This document shows positions 38,886-48,328 of a stretch of DNA of 64,000 nucleotides, piece by piece. Position 1 is the first letter of the stretch. Every line of letters starts with the position of its first letter. Below the pieces are notes generated by a model, which had not been told where the DNA came from, made no database searches, and was given only the letters and a program-made list of their open reading frames with translations. The position numbers were made by a program, and so were the translations under genes. Location of the stretch: assembly GCF_017569925.1 (NCBI RefSeq), contig NZ_CP050854.1, forward strand, positions 1,488,001-1,552,000, read 5' to 3'. This DNA comes from Brenneria izadpanahii. GTDB lineage: Bacteria > Pseudomonadota > Gammaproteobacteria > Enterobacterales > Enterobacteriaceae.

Positions 38886-39329
38886 ATGTTTAAAATTCGC
38901 CCATCTACAAAGCAAGACACCCCGCGTATTATGGAAATATGGCGTAAAGCTGTTGATGCTACGCATCATTTTTTAACCATAAAAGATCGCTCGGCTATAG
39001 AAAAGGAACTTGCTTCATTCTTTCCAACAGTAGAGCTTACGCTCGGGTGTGAATCAACCGGTCGTGCAATTGGTTTCATGTATTTACATGACGGACATCT
39101 GGAAGCGCTTTTTATTGACCCTGAATATCATGGACGAGGCGTGGGCAAGGCTCTGCTATATGCCGGGCTTTCACGATATCCGCAGTTGACCACTGATGTA
39201 AATGAACAGAATACACAAGCCGTAGGATTTTATGAACGCATTGGCTTTGAGCGTATTGGCCGCTCTGCAACTGATGGCCAGGGACGCCCTTATCCATTAA
39301 TTCATCTACAATTCCATTCGGATTCATAG
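38886..39329 (+). CDS. GNAT acetyltransferase (YjaB-like)
   Basis: A 147-aa acetyl-CoA-dependent N-acetyltransferase. The acetyl-CoA loop is DPEYHGRGVGKALL, and ALFIDP, TTDVNEQNTQAVGFYERIGFE and GRPYPLIHL match E. coli YjaB, whose substrate is not settled. The ribosome site is weak. It lies 77 bp after the H-NS-type gene on the same strand, and possibly shares its transcript. Confidence 0.85.
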   Translation: MFKIRPSTKQDTPRIMEIWRKAVDATHHFLTIKDRSAIEKELASFFPTVELTLGCESTGRAIGFMYLHDGHLEALFIDPEYHGRGVGKALLYAGLSRYPQLTTDVNEQNTQAVGFYERIGFERIGRSATDGQGRPYPLIHLQFHSDS

Positions 39330-39426
39330 TGATCCTGAATGAGTCCTATTTACAACGTTTGCCATAGCCCGGCTCCTGCGTTAAATAAACGACAATGCAC
39401 TATCGTGGATTATGACCGGGGGATAA

Positions 39427-39825
39427 ATGAATAATCAACAGATAAAGAAAGTGATAGAGGCTTGAGATAAAGCCATCTCAACTGAAGATTTTCAATCCCT
39501 AATGAATTTTTATGCTGAAGACGCCGCGATGGTTGTAAGACCCGATCTTGTTGTAAAGGGTAAAGAAAATATACTTAAAGCGTTTATCGCAATTGCTGAA
39601 CATTTCCAACATAAATTAGTCGTCACCCAAGGTGAAATGAAAATTATCGAAGGCGCAGGAAACGCGTTGATTATCATGGAAACCTTGTTAGATATTCCCG
39701 CCTCTGATGGAACCCTATCTCAAATAACACGCCGGGCCACATACGAATTTCGTCAAGAGGCTAATGGCGAATGGCTTTGCACTATCGATAACTCTTACGG
39801 GACCACGCTCTTAGATACGTTTTAA
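39427..39825 (+). pseudogene. NTF2/SnoaL-like (DUF4440-type) gene with a nonsense codon
   Basis: Reading from an ATG at 39427 with a strong GGGGGA ribosome site gives MNNQQIKKVIEA, then TGA at 39463-39465 (codon 13), then an uninterrupted NTF2-like protein (DKAISTEDFQSLMNFYAEDA... to 39825). Relatives have EAWDKAI here, so a TGG to TGA change is the simple explanation. The rest shows a normal cone-fold sequence (LVVKGKENILKAFIAIAEHF, TRRATYEFRQEANGEW). Translation could restart at ATG 39502, but that would lose the first helix. It is probably a recent pseudogene. Confidence 0.8.
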
Positions 39826-40065
39826 TGTATTAACCTCCGCGGCTTTTACGGCGATTACCGTTGTTGAACCTGCCAGTAGCCAAACATATTCCGAGCGGTT
39901 CCAGTCAAGAGAGACGGCAAGAAACTTATTCGTACTGCGTTGCCGCCAATTAATCCCCTATTTCTGCCGGATATTCTGTCATAGCGTCAGTATCGATAAA
40001 TGCGTTGTTGAGTAACCCATATTTGAAACTCAGCAACGCTATTCGCTTGTTTACTCTGTCCCTGA

Positions 40066-40896
40066 TTATTTACATCCTAAACTTTCACGCATGCGAGCTT
40101 TTAGCTCTTCATCTACTTCGGGTTGTAAATTCGAGTGCATTTTTTCTATTTTTTCGCAGCCCTTGGGTTGGGGAGGCGGTAAAGGCTCGGTTCTCGTCAG
40201 GCGATTCCACAAGCCGCTTATTATGAATACGGCTAGAACAGGAAGCACACACCAAAGAAAAATGCGTTGCAGCCAGACAAACAGGTAAGCAAACTCCGAG
40301 TCATCGGATGCCTTTTGCTTATTGAACGACGTCCCCTTGACTGTCGGAGCGACAGCGTCTTCGGCAACGAACTGGTATCGATACGGTATGAAGTAGGCTG
40401 AAATATGCTCTGGCCGATAACACTGTTCTACGCGCTTCCACGCTGTCGAGGGCATGAGCAGCAACGACATCATATCGCTGGGTTCGCCCTCGCAGTACAC
40501 CCTCAACGCATACCCGCTTTGCGCTAATATGTTTTCAATTCGCGCCAGTTCGGCCTCAAAACCTTCCGTTTCAATCTGATAGTGATGAAACACGTGCTGC
40601 TTTCCAGCTATGTTTATCGTTGCTGATTCAATCTCGCTGTCGTAATCGAATTCGATGGGGAAAATCTCCTCACCTAAAATATCTGATAGCGCTTCCAACA
40701 AACTGAAAATTCCCTCTTTCCAGTCAAGATGAACGCCATAGATGTTGATGAATGTCGACTGATAATCTTCCAGTGCGGATTCAACCTGCTGCCACTCGCC
40801 ATGCTGTTTTAAAAATGCCTCGCGTCTTTCACTAGCCGGCTCATCGTCCTGAGCGGCAAAGAAATCAGAAAATGCTTCCCAATTAGGTGATTCCAT
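40066..40896 (-). CDS. Uncharacterised membrane-anchored protein
   Basis: About 276 aa, not recognised. The start at 40896 (MESPNWEAFSDFF) has GGAA upstream; an in-frame Met 11 codons earlier lacks a good site. The first 205 residues look soluble and acidic (QDDEPASERREAFLKQHGEW, IFPIEFDYDSEIESATINI). A single membrane helix follows (about 215-240, RIFLWCVLPVLAVFIISGLW), then a Pro-rich charged tail. An Rhs relic lies 480 bp away on the other strand, and immunity proteins often neighbour Rhs tips, but nothing in the sequence proves that role. Confidence 0.65.
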   Translation of the reverse strand: MESPNWEAFSDFFAAQDDEPASERREAFLKQHGEWQQVESALEDYQSTFINIYGVHLDWKEGIFSLLEALSDILGEEIFPIEFDYDSEIESATINIAGKQHVFHHYQIETEGFEAELARIENILAQSGYALRVYCEGEPSDMMSLLLMPSTAWKRVEQCYRPEHISAYFIPYRYQFVAEDAVAPTVKGTSFNKQKASDDSEFAYLFVWLQRIFLWCVLPVLAVFIISGLWNRLTRTEPLPPPQPKGCEKIEKMHSNLQPEVDEELKARMRESLGCK

Positions 40897-41356
40897 TATG
40901 ATTCCATCTGCTATTGGTCTTTTCGCCAATTAACGCATAGTGCTACAACGTTGGCAAATGGCTTTTTGTACTGTGAATAATGTTAATCGAGGCGGATGAT
41001 GTCACTGAGTCAGTCATTTTAAATGCGCGGTTAATTTGTATCGTCCGCGAATAGCGCCAAGATGGCTAATTTAATGTCGGCAGGGGAAGCGACCGGCCCC
41101 GGATTCGGGGTGGCCGGCCAGCAAGACCGAAAAGAAATGCATTGAGTCGCGCTATTATCAGGACAAACACCTTGAACAACCCCGCCTGGTGTTGAAATGG
41201 CGGGCTGATTCTGTGGATACCAAGTGTCAAGGGAGGGGAATGCCGATTGAGTTGTGCATAAACACTCATCCGTTATTGCCTGTTTTATATTTATTGAAAA
41301 ATAACACGCAATGAATATCAATGTACTGGTGAATGATATGGTTGAAATGATAAGCG

Positions 41357-41524
41357 ATAACTATCTTTGCCGCAGAGCGACGAATTGATGACGCGGAAAC
41401 GGGACTTTACTACAACCGACATCGCTACTATAAGCGCCATATGCTGCTCTCGGTTGCTGGTTGTTGGTATAAGAATTCATTGAACGGGCTTGCACCGTCA
41501 GATGTACCAACAAAGATTACTTGA
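41357..41524 (+). pseudogene. Rhs core remnant
   Basis: A short open frame contains RRIDDAETGLYYNRHRYY (41378-41431), the hallmark end of the Rhs/YD-repeat core (DAETGLHYNxxRYY). The usual continuation (DPxxGRFxSPDPIGLxGG) is missing and the frame ends at 41524. Only this relic remains; no start, toxin tip or vgrG is nearby. The DNA from 40930 to 41356 shows no other recognisable gene. Confidence 0.65.
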
Positions 41525-41634
41525 TGTACATTGATGTTAATAGAGTTCAGTAGAGTGGAAATAGCCGAACTAATGCTAATTTACTGAATTTTAGGCGTAA
41601 AAAAGAGGATAACTGACGTCTGTTTACTTTGAAA

Positions 41635-41711
41635 TGGTACGCCCTACAGGATTCGAACCTGTGACCTACGGCTTAGAAGGCCGTTGCTCTATCCAGCTGA
41701 GCTAAGGGCGC
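41635..41711 (-). tRNA. argU: tRNA-Arg (anticodon TCT)
   Basis: A 77-base cloverleaf on the minus strand: acceptor GCGCCCT/AGGGCGT, D-arm AGCTCAGCTGGATAGAGC, anticodon loop CTTCTAA with TCT, T-arm CAGGTTCGAATCCTG and an encoded CCA. It decodes rare AGA codons and is a well-known integration target in enterobacteria. It ends the accessory stretch that begins after folD. No integrase or second copy of its 3' end is present in the window. Confidence 0.95.
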
Positions 41712-42088
41712 ATTGCGAACGGATCTAGCTGTTCGTTGTAACAACAGTGGGCTGGATTATACCCACACGTCTCGGTGAGTCAACGGATTGGCGTCTGTTT
41801 TACGCCATACGGTGAATCCCTGTACAACCAGGATGGATACCTCTCGCCTGTTGCCTGTTTTTTGTACTTTTCACGATTGCGGGCGCCATTCACGTCAAAT
41901 GGTAATGAGGATGAATATTTCATCCTTGTCTGCTGCCCTTATTCAGTAATTCTTTGTAGGGTGTAGGCTGGCATGTTCGTTAGGATCTGCCATTGATATA
42001 CTCATCGCTGGTATAATTTAACCAGTCTGGCGCGTCGTTGCTGTTTTGAAATCAACTGTTTCTGTCGAACTTGGGAATTTTTCAATCT
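41712..42088. other. tRNA-Arg to channel-gene spacer
   Basis: About 375 bp containing the upstream promoter region of the tRNA and of the mechanosensitive channel gene. No gene is recognised. Confidence 0.5.
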
Positions 42089-44530
42089 ATGCGTACCTTG
42101 CTATCTGCACTATTGCGTATTTTCTTGTTGGCGATATTTGTAATGCCTGCCGGATATGCGGCTGCGGCGGATTCAGATCCTCAGCCAGCACAGGCTGAAG
42201 CGCCAGTAAAAATAAATATTGATGCTGAACTGGTGAGTCTGCAAAAACAGCTGGACAGTATTAAGCAGCAGGTGTCGGGCACCAATAGCGACAGTAAATT
42301 TGGGGCGTTGAATGATACGACGCAGCAGTTGGTCAGCAGTGCGGACGATCTATCCGCGGCCGTCGCTCCGCTGCGCACGCAGCTACAGGCTCAACTGGAT
42401 GTTTTAGGGCCGGCGCCTGAACCTGGCTCCACCATTAATGAAACGAATGAGGTGACGCGAAAGCGCAATAGCCTGAATGCCCAGAAGGCGAAGATGGATG
42501 CGCAGATTGAACAGATTCAGGCTCTGCGTACCGGCGCGGCCAACCTTTCCGCGCAGATTATTACGCTGCGGCGTAATGCGTTGAAAACGCAGCTGGCGTT
42601 AAATTCCGGCAGTGTTTTGGGCTCGCGCTTTTGGTCGCCGATTGTGACGCCTCAGGCTGAAGATTTGCGCAAACTTAGCGTATTTCAGACTCAGCTAAGC
42701 GATGCATTTATGGCTTCCTGGCAGCCTGAGTGGCGGTATGGTTCCATTTTCTTTCTGCTGATTGCCATCGCCTTGGTCACCGCCGGTCGCCGTTATATGG
42801 AGAAATACCTGGCCTGGGCCGGGATCCATCTGCTGCCGGAAGGGCGTCTGAGACGAAGTTTTCTGGCGACGGCAAGCGCCATGTCCACCGTACTGACTAT
42901 CGGTATCGCCGCGAATTTATTGTATTTCACCTTTACGCGTCATGGTGAAGCGGTCGAGCGGGTGGAAACATTTCTGGATACGCTGACGAAGCTGGCTGTT
43001 TTTTGTTCGATGATTGCCGGGCTGGGGCGCGCATTTCTTTCGAACCAGCGTCCTTCCTGGCGGCTTCCGGCAATCTCTAACCCGGTTGCTAAGGCCATGG
43101 ATCGTTTCCCGGTGATTACTGCGCTGCTTATTTTGCTGTTCGGCGTCATTGAACAAGTGACGGCCACCGTGGGAACGTCTGTATCGGCCACCATTATGGT
43201 GAACGGGTTATCCGCATTGTGTCTGGCGCTGACGGTAGGCGTCATTGCGCTGAAAAGCGATCAGGTTCGCCGCCAGATGGTGATTGAGGGGGCGCAACCA
43301 GAAGCCCGCTCAACGTTGGCCGGCATGGTCCATCTGGCGGTGTTAGTGACGTCGTTCTCTGTTCTGGTTTCATTGGTGATCGGTTATATCTCGCTGGCTC
43401 GTTTCCTGACCTATGAGCTGGTGTGGATTGGCATGGTTTTTTCGTGCCTCTATCTATTTTCGACATTTATCACCGATATTTGCGAAAGCGTTTTTTCTCC
43501 CAACAGCGCCAGCGGACGGAGAATTAAAAACTCCCTCAATCTCGACGATCGACATCTGGCGCAGGCGACGGCGTTGCTTTCCGCCAGCGGGAAAGTGTTG
43601 TTGATTTTGATGGCCGCGGTCGCTTTGCTGAATGGCACCTTTGGCACCACAACGCCGCTGGAGCTGGTGCAGAAGGCCGTTGAGTTGTGGGGCGGCAAGG
43701 GGCTGGAAACCGTGAGCATTGTGCCGGCCCATTTGGTGAATGCGGTGCTTTTTCTGCTTATCGGAATATATGTGCTGCGTTCTTCAAAGCGCTGGCTGGA
43801 AGAGGAGTTTCTTCCCAAAACGACGCTGGATCGCGGTATTCGGGCGTCACTGGTGACGTTATTTACCAATATTGGCTATATCCTGATTATTCTGCTGACG
43901 CTGGCGACGCTCGGTATTCAGTGGAATAAGCTGGCATGGATTGTCAGCGCGCTGTCGGTAGGTATCGGTTTCGGCTTACAGGAGATCGTAAAAAACTTTA
44001 TTTCCGGTTTGATTTTGCTGACCGAACGCCCGGTTAAGGTCGGCGATCTGGTGAATATCAGCGGTGTCGAAGGGGACATCCGGCGGATTAACGTTCGAGC
44101 CACGGAAATTCAGTTGAGTGACCGTTCAACGGTCATCGTGCCTAACTCGCAGTTTATCTCACAGAATGTACGCAATATTACCATGGGGAATGCGCTTGGG
44201 GTGGCTACGCTCGCATTGACGTTTCCGCTGGATATCGATCCTGAGGAGGTCAGAACCATCCTGATGGATGCCTATACCGAGCATGAGTCAATCCTCGACG
44301 CGCCTGCGCCGTCCGTCACGTTCAGTCAGTTAACGCCGACCGGGATGGTGCTGAGCGTGACGGGCTATGTCAACAGTCCGCGTCTGGTTGCCGGAGCGAA
44401 AAGCGATCTGCTGTTCGATATCATCAGACGATTAAGAGCATCTAATATTCCATTGGCGGTGCCGCAGAGGATGGTGCTGGAAAATCCGGTAGCCGGCTTG
44501 CCGGAGGATATTGAGGTTGAAGAAAAATAA
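42089..44530 (+). CDS. DUF3772/MscS-family mechanosensitive channel
   Basis: About 813 aa. Signal peptide (about 1-27, ending GYAAAADS), a periplasmic DUF3772 domain rich in coiled coil (about 30-200), some ten membrane helices, then the MscS pore and beta domain (VSALSVGIGFGLQEIVKNFISGLILLTERPVKVGDLV; INVRATEIQLSDRSTVIVPNSQFIS). Related to the large MscS homologues YbiO/MscK, which release solutes on hypo-osmotic shock. The ATG at 42089 begins the signal peptide; a TTG 6 codons upstream is less likely. A bidirectional terminator separates it from dat. Confidence 0.88.
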   Translation: MRTLLSALLRIFLLAIFVMPAGYAAAADSDPQPAQAEAPVKINIDAELVSLQKQLDSIKQQVSGTNSDSKFGALNDTTQQLVSSADDLSAAVAPLRTQLQAQLDVLGPAPEPGSTINETNEVTRKRNSLNAQKAKMDAQIEQIQALRTGAANLSAQIITLRRNALKTQLALNSGSVLGSRFWSPIVTPQAEDLRKLSVFQTQLSDAFMASWQPEWRYGSIFFLLIAIALVTAGRRYMEKYLAWAGIHLLPEGRLRRSFLATASAMSTVLTIGIAANLLYFTFTRHGEAVERVETFLDTLTKLAVFCSMIAGLGRAFLSNQRPSWRLPAISNPVAKAMDRFPVITALLILLFGVIEQVTATVGTSVSATIMVNGLSALCLALTVGVIALKSDQVRRQMVIEGAQPEARSTLAGMVHLAVLVTSFSVLVSLVIGYISLARFLTYELVWIGMVFSCLYLFSTFITDICESVFSPNSASGRRIKNSLNLDDRHLAQATALLSASGKVLLILMAAVALLNGTFGTTTPLELVQKAVELWGGKGLETVSIVPAHLVNAVLFLLIGIYVLRSSKRWLEEEFLPKTTLDRGIRASLVTLFTNIGYILIILLTLATLGIQWNKLAWIVSALSVGIGFGLQEIVKNFISGLILLTERPVKVGDLVNISGVEGDIRRINVRATEIQLSDRSTVIVPNSQFISQNVRNITMGNALGVATLALTFPLDIDPEEVRTILMDAYTEHESILDAPAPSVTFSQLTPTGMVLSVTGYVNSPRLVAGAKSDLLFDIIRRLRASNIPLAVPQRMVLENPVAGLPEDIEVEEK

Positions 44531-44778
44531 CGCGAGAGGCTTATGACCGTCGGGTGCCATCCCGGATGGCTGCGGCATGTTATGGTTGACCTGCGGCGAG
44601 GAGACAGGATGTCTCTCATTCATTCCCTGGACCTGGCTGAAATCACGTAGCCGGGGTGAGTGGCAAATCTGCCGGAACCAGATTCAAACGCCATTGGCAG
44701 CAGCGGCCGCAGAGGGGCGAGGTCCGGGGAAGGGCGGCGTGAGGAAAGCCGATTTGAAGCACGACGAGCATATAAAGC

Positions 44779-44812
44779 AAGAAGGCCTCTGTATGGCGGC
44801 AGAGGCCTTCTT
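44779..44812. terminator. Bidirectional terminator between the channel gene and dat
   Basis: AAGAAGGCCTCTG (44779-44791) pairs exactly with CAGAGGCCTTCTT (44800-44812), with A/T tracts at both ends. It serves convergent genes on both strands. The rest of 44531-44831 shows no gene. Confidence 0.8.
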
Positions 44813-44831
44813 AACCGAAGCGGTCCATATC

Positions 44832-45692
44832 TTATTTGACCTGTTGCTTCACCATTTCAATATAAATTTCTCTCAGCCGGCGGGCTACCGGGCCGGGTTT
44901 CCCATCGCCGATGATTCTGCCGTCGAGCGTGACCACGGGCAAAACGAAGGTGGTTGCCGAACTGATGAAAATTTCACTGGCATGATAGGCTTCTTCCGGG
45001 GTGAAGAGACGTTCTTCCAGTTTGATATCATCGCTAGCCGCCAGCTTCAATAGCGACTGACGGGTGATACCGTGCAGGATATCGTTACTTAACGGGCGCG
45101 TCACCACGGTTTTATCGTGCAGGACGATATAGCAGTTACAGGAACTGCCTTCGGTAACAAATCCGTTTTCTACCATAAAGGCATCGTCGGCATGCTGGGT
45201 ATGGGCGTACTCTTTCGCCAGGCAGGCCGCCAGCAGGCTGACCGTTTTAATATCTCGGCGATGCCAGCGGATGTCCGGGCAGGTTACGACGTTCAGGCCG
45301 CTGTCCGCTTTAGGATTATCCAGGACGGCGCGAGCCTGAGTAAACAGCACCAGGGTGGGTTTCACTTCGGCCGAAGGAAAATGGAAGTCACGATCGCCGG
45401 CATTGCCACGGCTTAACTGCAGATAAATCGCGCCTTCTTTCATGCCATTTTTTTCAATCAAGGCATCGTGGATATCCTTGAGTTCGGCCGGAGTTACGGG
45501 CAACGTGAGCGACAATTCATGGCAAGAGCGTTGCAGACGCGTCATATGGCCGTCAAACTCGGCCAATTTGCCATTCACTACCGCAGTCACTTCATATACG
45601 GCATCAGCGAAGAGAAAACCGCGGTCAAACACCGAAATTTTTGCCTCGCTTTCCTGCACATATTGCCCATCAACATAAACAAGACGTTGCAT
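44832..45692 (-). CDS. dat: D-amino-acid aminotransferase
   Basis: A PLP-dependent fold-type IV aminotransferase of 286 aa that interconverts D-amino acids (D-Ala, D-Glu, D-Asp) and 2-oxo acids. The start MQRLVYVDGQYV at 45692 has AGGAG 7 bases upstream. DRGFLFADAVYEV, the PLP-lysine region DIKTVSLLAACLAKEYA and the phosphate loop GFVTEGSSCNCYIV fit D-alanine transaminase rather than branched-chain enzymes. It lies directly after dgcA and dgcN on the same strand, and the three probably form one D-amino-acid catabolic unit. Confidence 0.88.
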   Translation of the reverse strand: MQRLVYVDGQYVQESEAKISVFDRGFLFADAVYEVTAVVNGKLAEFDGHMTRLQRSCHELSLTLPVTPAELKDIHDALIEKNGMKEGAIYLQLSRGNAGDRDFHFPSAEVKPTLVLFTQARAVLDNPKADSGLNVVTCPDIRWHRRDIKTVSLLAACLAKEYAHTQHADDAFMVENGFVTEGSSCNCYIVLHDKTVVTRPLSNDILHGITRQSLLKLAASDDIKLEERLFTPEEAYHASEIFISSATTFVLPVVTLDGRIIGDGKPGPVARRLREIYIEMVKQQVK

Positions 45693-45734
45693 TACAACAC
45701 TCCTCAATAGTCGTTTAATGCAGCTTAACGCATT

Positions 45735-46715
45735 TTAGCCCCACAGAGCCGCTTCTGACGCGTGTATTTGGCTGCCGTCATAACGCAGCCCGTTGGTACG
45801 GTCACGCTGTAATAACAGAGGGCCATCCAGATCGACAACCTGTGCGCCCTGAGCCACGATAAAGGCCGGCGCCATTGACAGCGAGGTGCTCACCATGCAG
45901 CCGACCATGATCTGCATCCCCCGTTCCAACGCGCTGGTTCGCAGGCGAAGAGCTTCGGTCAGGCCGCCGGTTTTGTCCAGCTTGATGTTGATCATGTCAT
46001 AGCATCCGGTGATGGCTTCAAGCGAATGACTGTCATGACAGGATTCATCGGCGCATATCGGGATCGGATGCGGCAGTTCGGCCAATACGCTATCTTTTCC
46101 GGCGGGAAGCGGCTGTTCAATCATCGCGACGCCTAACGCAGCCAGTTCCGGCACCAGTTTTAGGTACAGTTCGGCATCCCATCCTTCATTGGCGTCTACG
46201 ATCAGGCGTGCGGATGGCGCGCCTTTGCGCACCGCCGCCACTCTGGCCAAATCGTCTTTGTCCGCCAGTTTCAGCTTGAGCAACGGTCGCTTGGCGTGTT
46301 GCTGCGCGGCCTGTTGCATCCGCGCCGGCGTATCCAGCGACAAGGTATACGCTGTTTCCAATACATTCGGCGCCGGTAGATTCAAACGCTGCCAAATCCG
46401 CTGGTTATGCTGTTTGCATTCCAGATCCCAAAAGGCGCAGTCAACGGCGTTACGCGCCGCGCCGGCTGGCAGTCGGGTTTGCAGATGTTCACGATCCAGA
46501 CCATGACGGATGTCGTCGCTCAGTGCGGAGATTTGCGCCATCACGCTTTCGATGGATTCGCCGTAACGCGCATAAGGAACGCATTCCCCATAGCCGGTTG
46601 CGTCGCCGGATCGGAGAGCGACAACCACTACGTCGGCCTGACTTTTACTGCCGCGCGAAATGGTAAATGTACCCTGCAGCGGCCAACTTTCATGGAATAG
46701 TTCGAGCTCGGTCAT
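45735..46715 (-). CDS. dgcA: Enolase-superfamily epimerase, DgcA-type (N-acetyl-D-glutamate racemase)
   Basis: A 326-aa member of the dipeptide epimerase branch of the enolase superfamily. The catalytic KxK pair is in LLKLKLADKDD, metal ligands in VDANEGW, MIEQPL and CADESC, and the second lysine in NIKLDKTGG. In isolation it would be called L-Ala-D/L-Glu epimerase. Next to a DUF1611 (DgcN) gene it matches the two-gene D-glutamate route in which D-Glu is N-acetylated by DgcN, racemised by DgcA and then used as N-acetyl-L-Glu. It overlaps dgcN by 4 bases. Confidence 0.8.
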   Translation of the reverse strand: MTELELFHESWPLQGTFTISRGSKSQADVVVVALRSGDATGYGECVPYARYGESIESVMAQISALSDDIRHGLDREHLQTRLPAGAARNAVDCAFWDLECKQHNQRIWQRLNLPAPNVLETAYTLSLDTPARMQQAAQQHAKRPLLKLKLADKDDLARVAAVRKGAPSARLIVDANEGWDAELYLKLVPELAALGVAMIEQPLPAGKDSVLAELPHPIPICADESCHDSHSLEAITGCYDMINIKLDKTGGLTEALRLRTSALERGMQIMVGCMVSTSLSMAPAFIVAQGAQVVDLDGPLLLQRDRTNGLRYDGSQIHASEAALWG

Positions 46716-47713
46716 AGGCTGGCCAATTGGTCGACAATACGCCCTACGCCCTGGCGGAACGGATCGACCACCGGCAGGCCGAATTTTTTCTCAAGTTCAG
46801 CCATCAGTTGTAATGCGTCTTTTTCGTTGAGTGCCGCCGTGTTAACGGAGATCCCGACAAAACGAGCTTTAGGATTGGTTAAATGTGCGACCGATAAGTT
46901 TAAAGCCATGCAATCGGCGATATCGGGAATAGGGTAGTCAACGCCGCGCATGGTTTTACGGGTCGGTTCATGGCATAGCACCAGCGCATCCGGTTGCGCG
47001 CCATGAATAATTCCGGTGGTCACGCCGGCAAAAGACGGGTGGAACAGCGATCCCTGTCCTTCGATAACATCCCAGTGATCTTCATCATTTGCGGGAGCGA
47101 TGGTTTCAACCGCGCCGGCGGTAAAGTCGGATACCACGGCATCAATACTTACGCCCGCGCCGCTAATCAGGATCCCGGTTTGGCCGGTGGCCCGGAAGGT
47201 CGCTTTGCCGCCCCGCGATAAAATTTCTTTTTCGATCGCCAGCGCGGTATACATCTTACCGCAGGAACAATCGGTGCCGACCGGCAGCAAGCGTTTACCT
47301 GCGCGTTTGCGTCCGTTGGCCACCGGGTACGTTTGCGACGGATGGCGAACGTCGAAGAGCGAGCGGCCAAGTTTGGCGGCCAGTTCGCTGAGTTCCGGCA
47401 CATCGGCCAGGCGATTATGCAGACCGGCGGCCAGATCCATGCCGCTTTCCAGCGCTTCACGCAATACGGCGATCCATTGTTCTGAAATGATCCCGCCGCG
47501 GTTGGCGACCCCGATGACTAACGTTTTCGCACCTGCCGCGCGGGCGGCGCTGATGTCCATATCCGGTAAATCGCAGTCGGCATGGCAGCCGTCCATACGA
47601 TATTGACCAACACAATATTCCGGGTGCCACTGTTTAATTCCGATAGCAACTTTTGCCGCTAACTGATCGTGTGCATCGCCAAGGAATAATAAATAAGGTT
47701 TTTTGATATCCAT
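46712..47713 (-). CDS. dgcN: DUF1611 N-acetyltransferase, DgcN-type
   Basis: A 333-aa protein with an N-terminal Rossmann-like half and a C-terminal P-loop half (VGTDCSCGKMYTALAIEKEI). Family stretches GQGSLFHPSFAGVTTGIIHGAQPDALVLCHEP and the C-terminal PVVDPFRQG are clear. DUF1611 proteins were long linked to dipeptide epimerases; DgcN is reported to N-acetylate D-glutamate. It is the first gene of dgcN-dgcA-dat, with an AT-rich 615-bp region upstream and no adjacent regulator. Confidence 0.8.
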   Translation of the reverse strand: MDIKKPYLLFLGDAHDQLAAKVAIGIKQWHPEYCVGQYRMDGCHADCDLPDMDISAARAAGAKTLVIGVANRGGIISEQWIAVLREALESGMDLAAGLHNRLADVPELSELAAKLGRSLFDVRHPSQTYPVANGRKRAGKRLLPVGTDCSCGKMYTALAIEKEILSRGGKATFRATGQTGILISGAGVSIDAVVSDFTAGAVETIAPANDEDHWDVIEGQGSLFHPSFAGVTTGIIHGAQPDALVLCHEPTRKTMRGVDYPIPDIADCMALNLSVAHLTNPKARFVGISVNTAALNEKDALQLMAELEKKFGLPVVDPFRQGVGRIVDQLASL

Positions 47714-48328
47714 TATTCATCCTCATAAGTACTAGAGCGTAAGTCATTAATAAAGTGAGTGGGTAAAACTCATCGGCATAAACATAATCTGCTAATCGAT
47801 AATAACTATAGCAATATAATTGTCAATAACAACGATTGTTAAGTGATAACGTCTAAGTTTTTGCCGATTTATTGAAGTTAAATTCATATATATGCGATTT
47901 TTGTGGAATTAAATATTGTCATTGGCTTTTATTTTCAAATGTTGCGGTTTTTTATAAAAAGCGAACGATGATGTTTGAATGAAAATATTTTATTTGTTTG
48001 ATTTTGTTGGTTTTTATCTTTTTTGTATTATTGTTTCTTATGCTCTAATTTGGTGAGTTGACTTATTATGGTGCCCCAAAATAATGCATTTCTATTTTTT
48101 GTTTTTTATTTGTTAATCAGAAATGGGGTTTATATTATCAATATCGATGATACTAATGTTTTTACTGCTTGCCAGAAGCGTAGTTAATATGACAGTTGGA
48201 AGGCCGTCGCGTGATTAGAATGCTTCCGCTAAATAAGAGAAAGTGTAGTAGGTGAGAATAGCGCCATTTTCCCGGGACGGCCAACGGGTTAACGTTGGCC
48301 GAACGGTATGCGCGCAGCGGCAAGTCCG
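47714..48328. other. Very AT-rich upstream region of dgcN
   Basis: About 615 bp dominated by A/T tracts (especially 47860-48170) without a gene. It must hold the promoter of the dgcN operon and looks like DNA that H-NS would bind. Confidence 0.5.

Noticed and set aside
41031..41321. 96-aa minus-strand frame near the Rhs relic
   Set aside because: No plausible start context, no family match, and it lies in decayed DNA.
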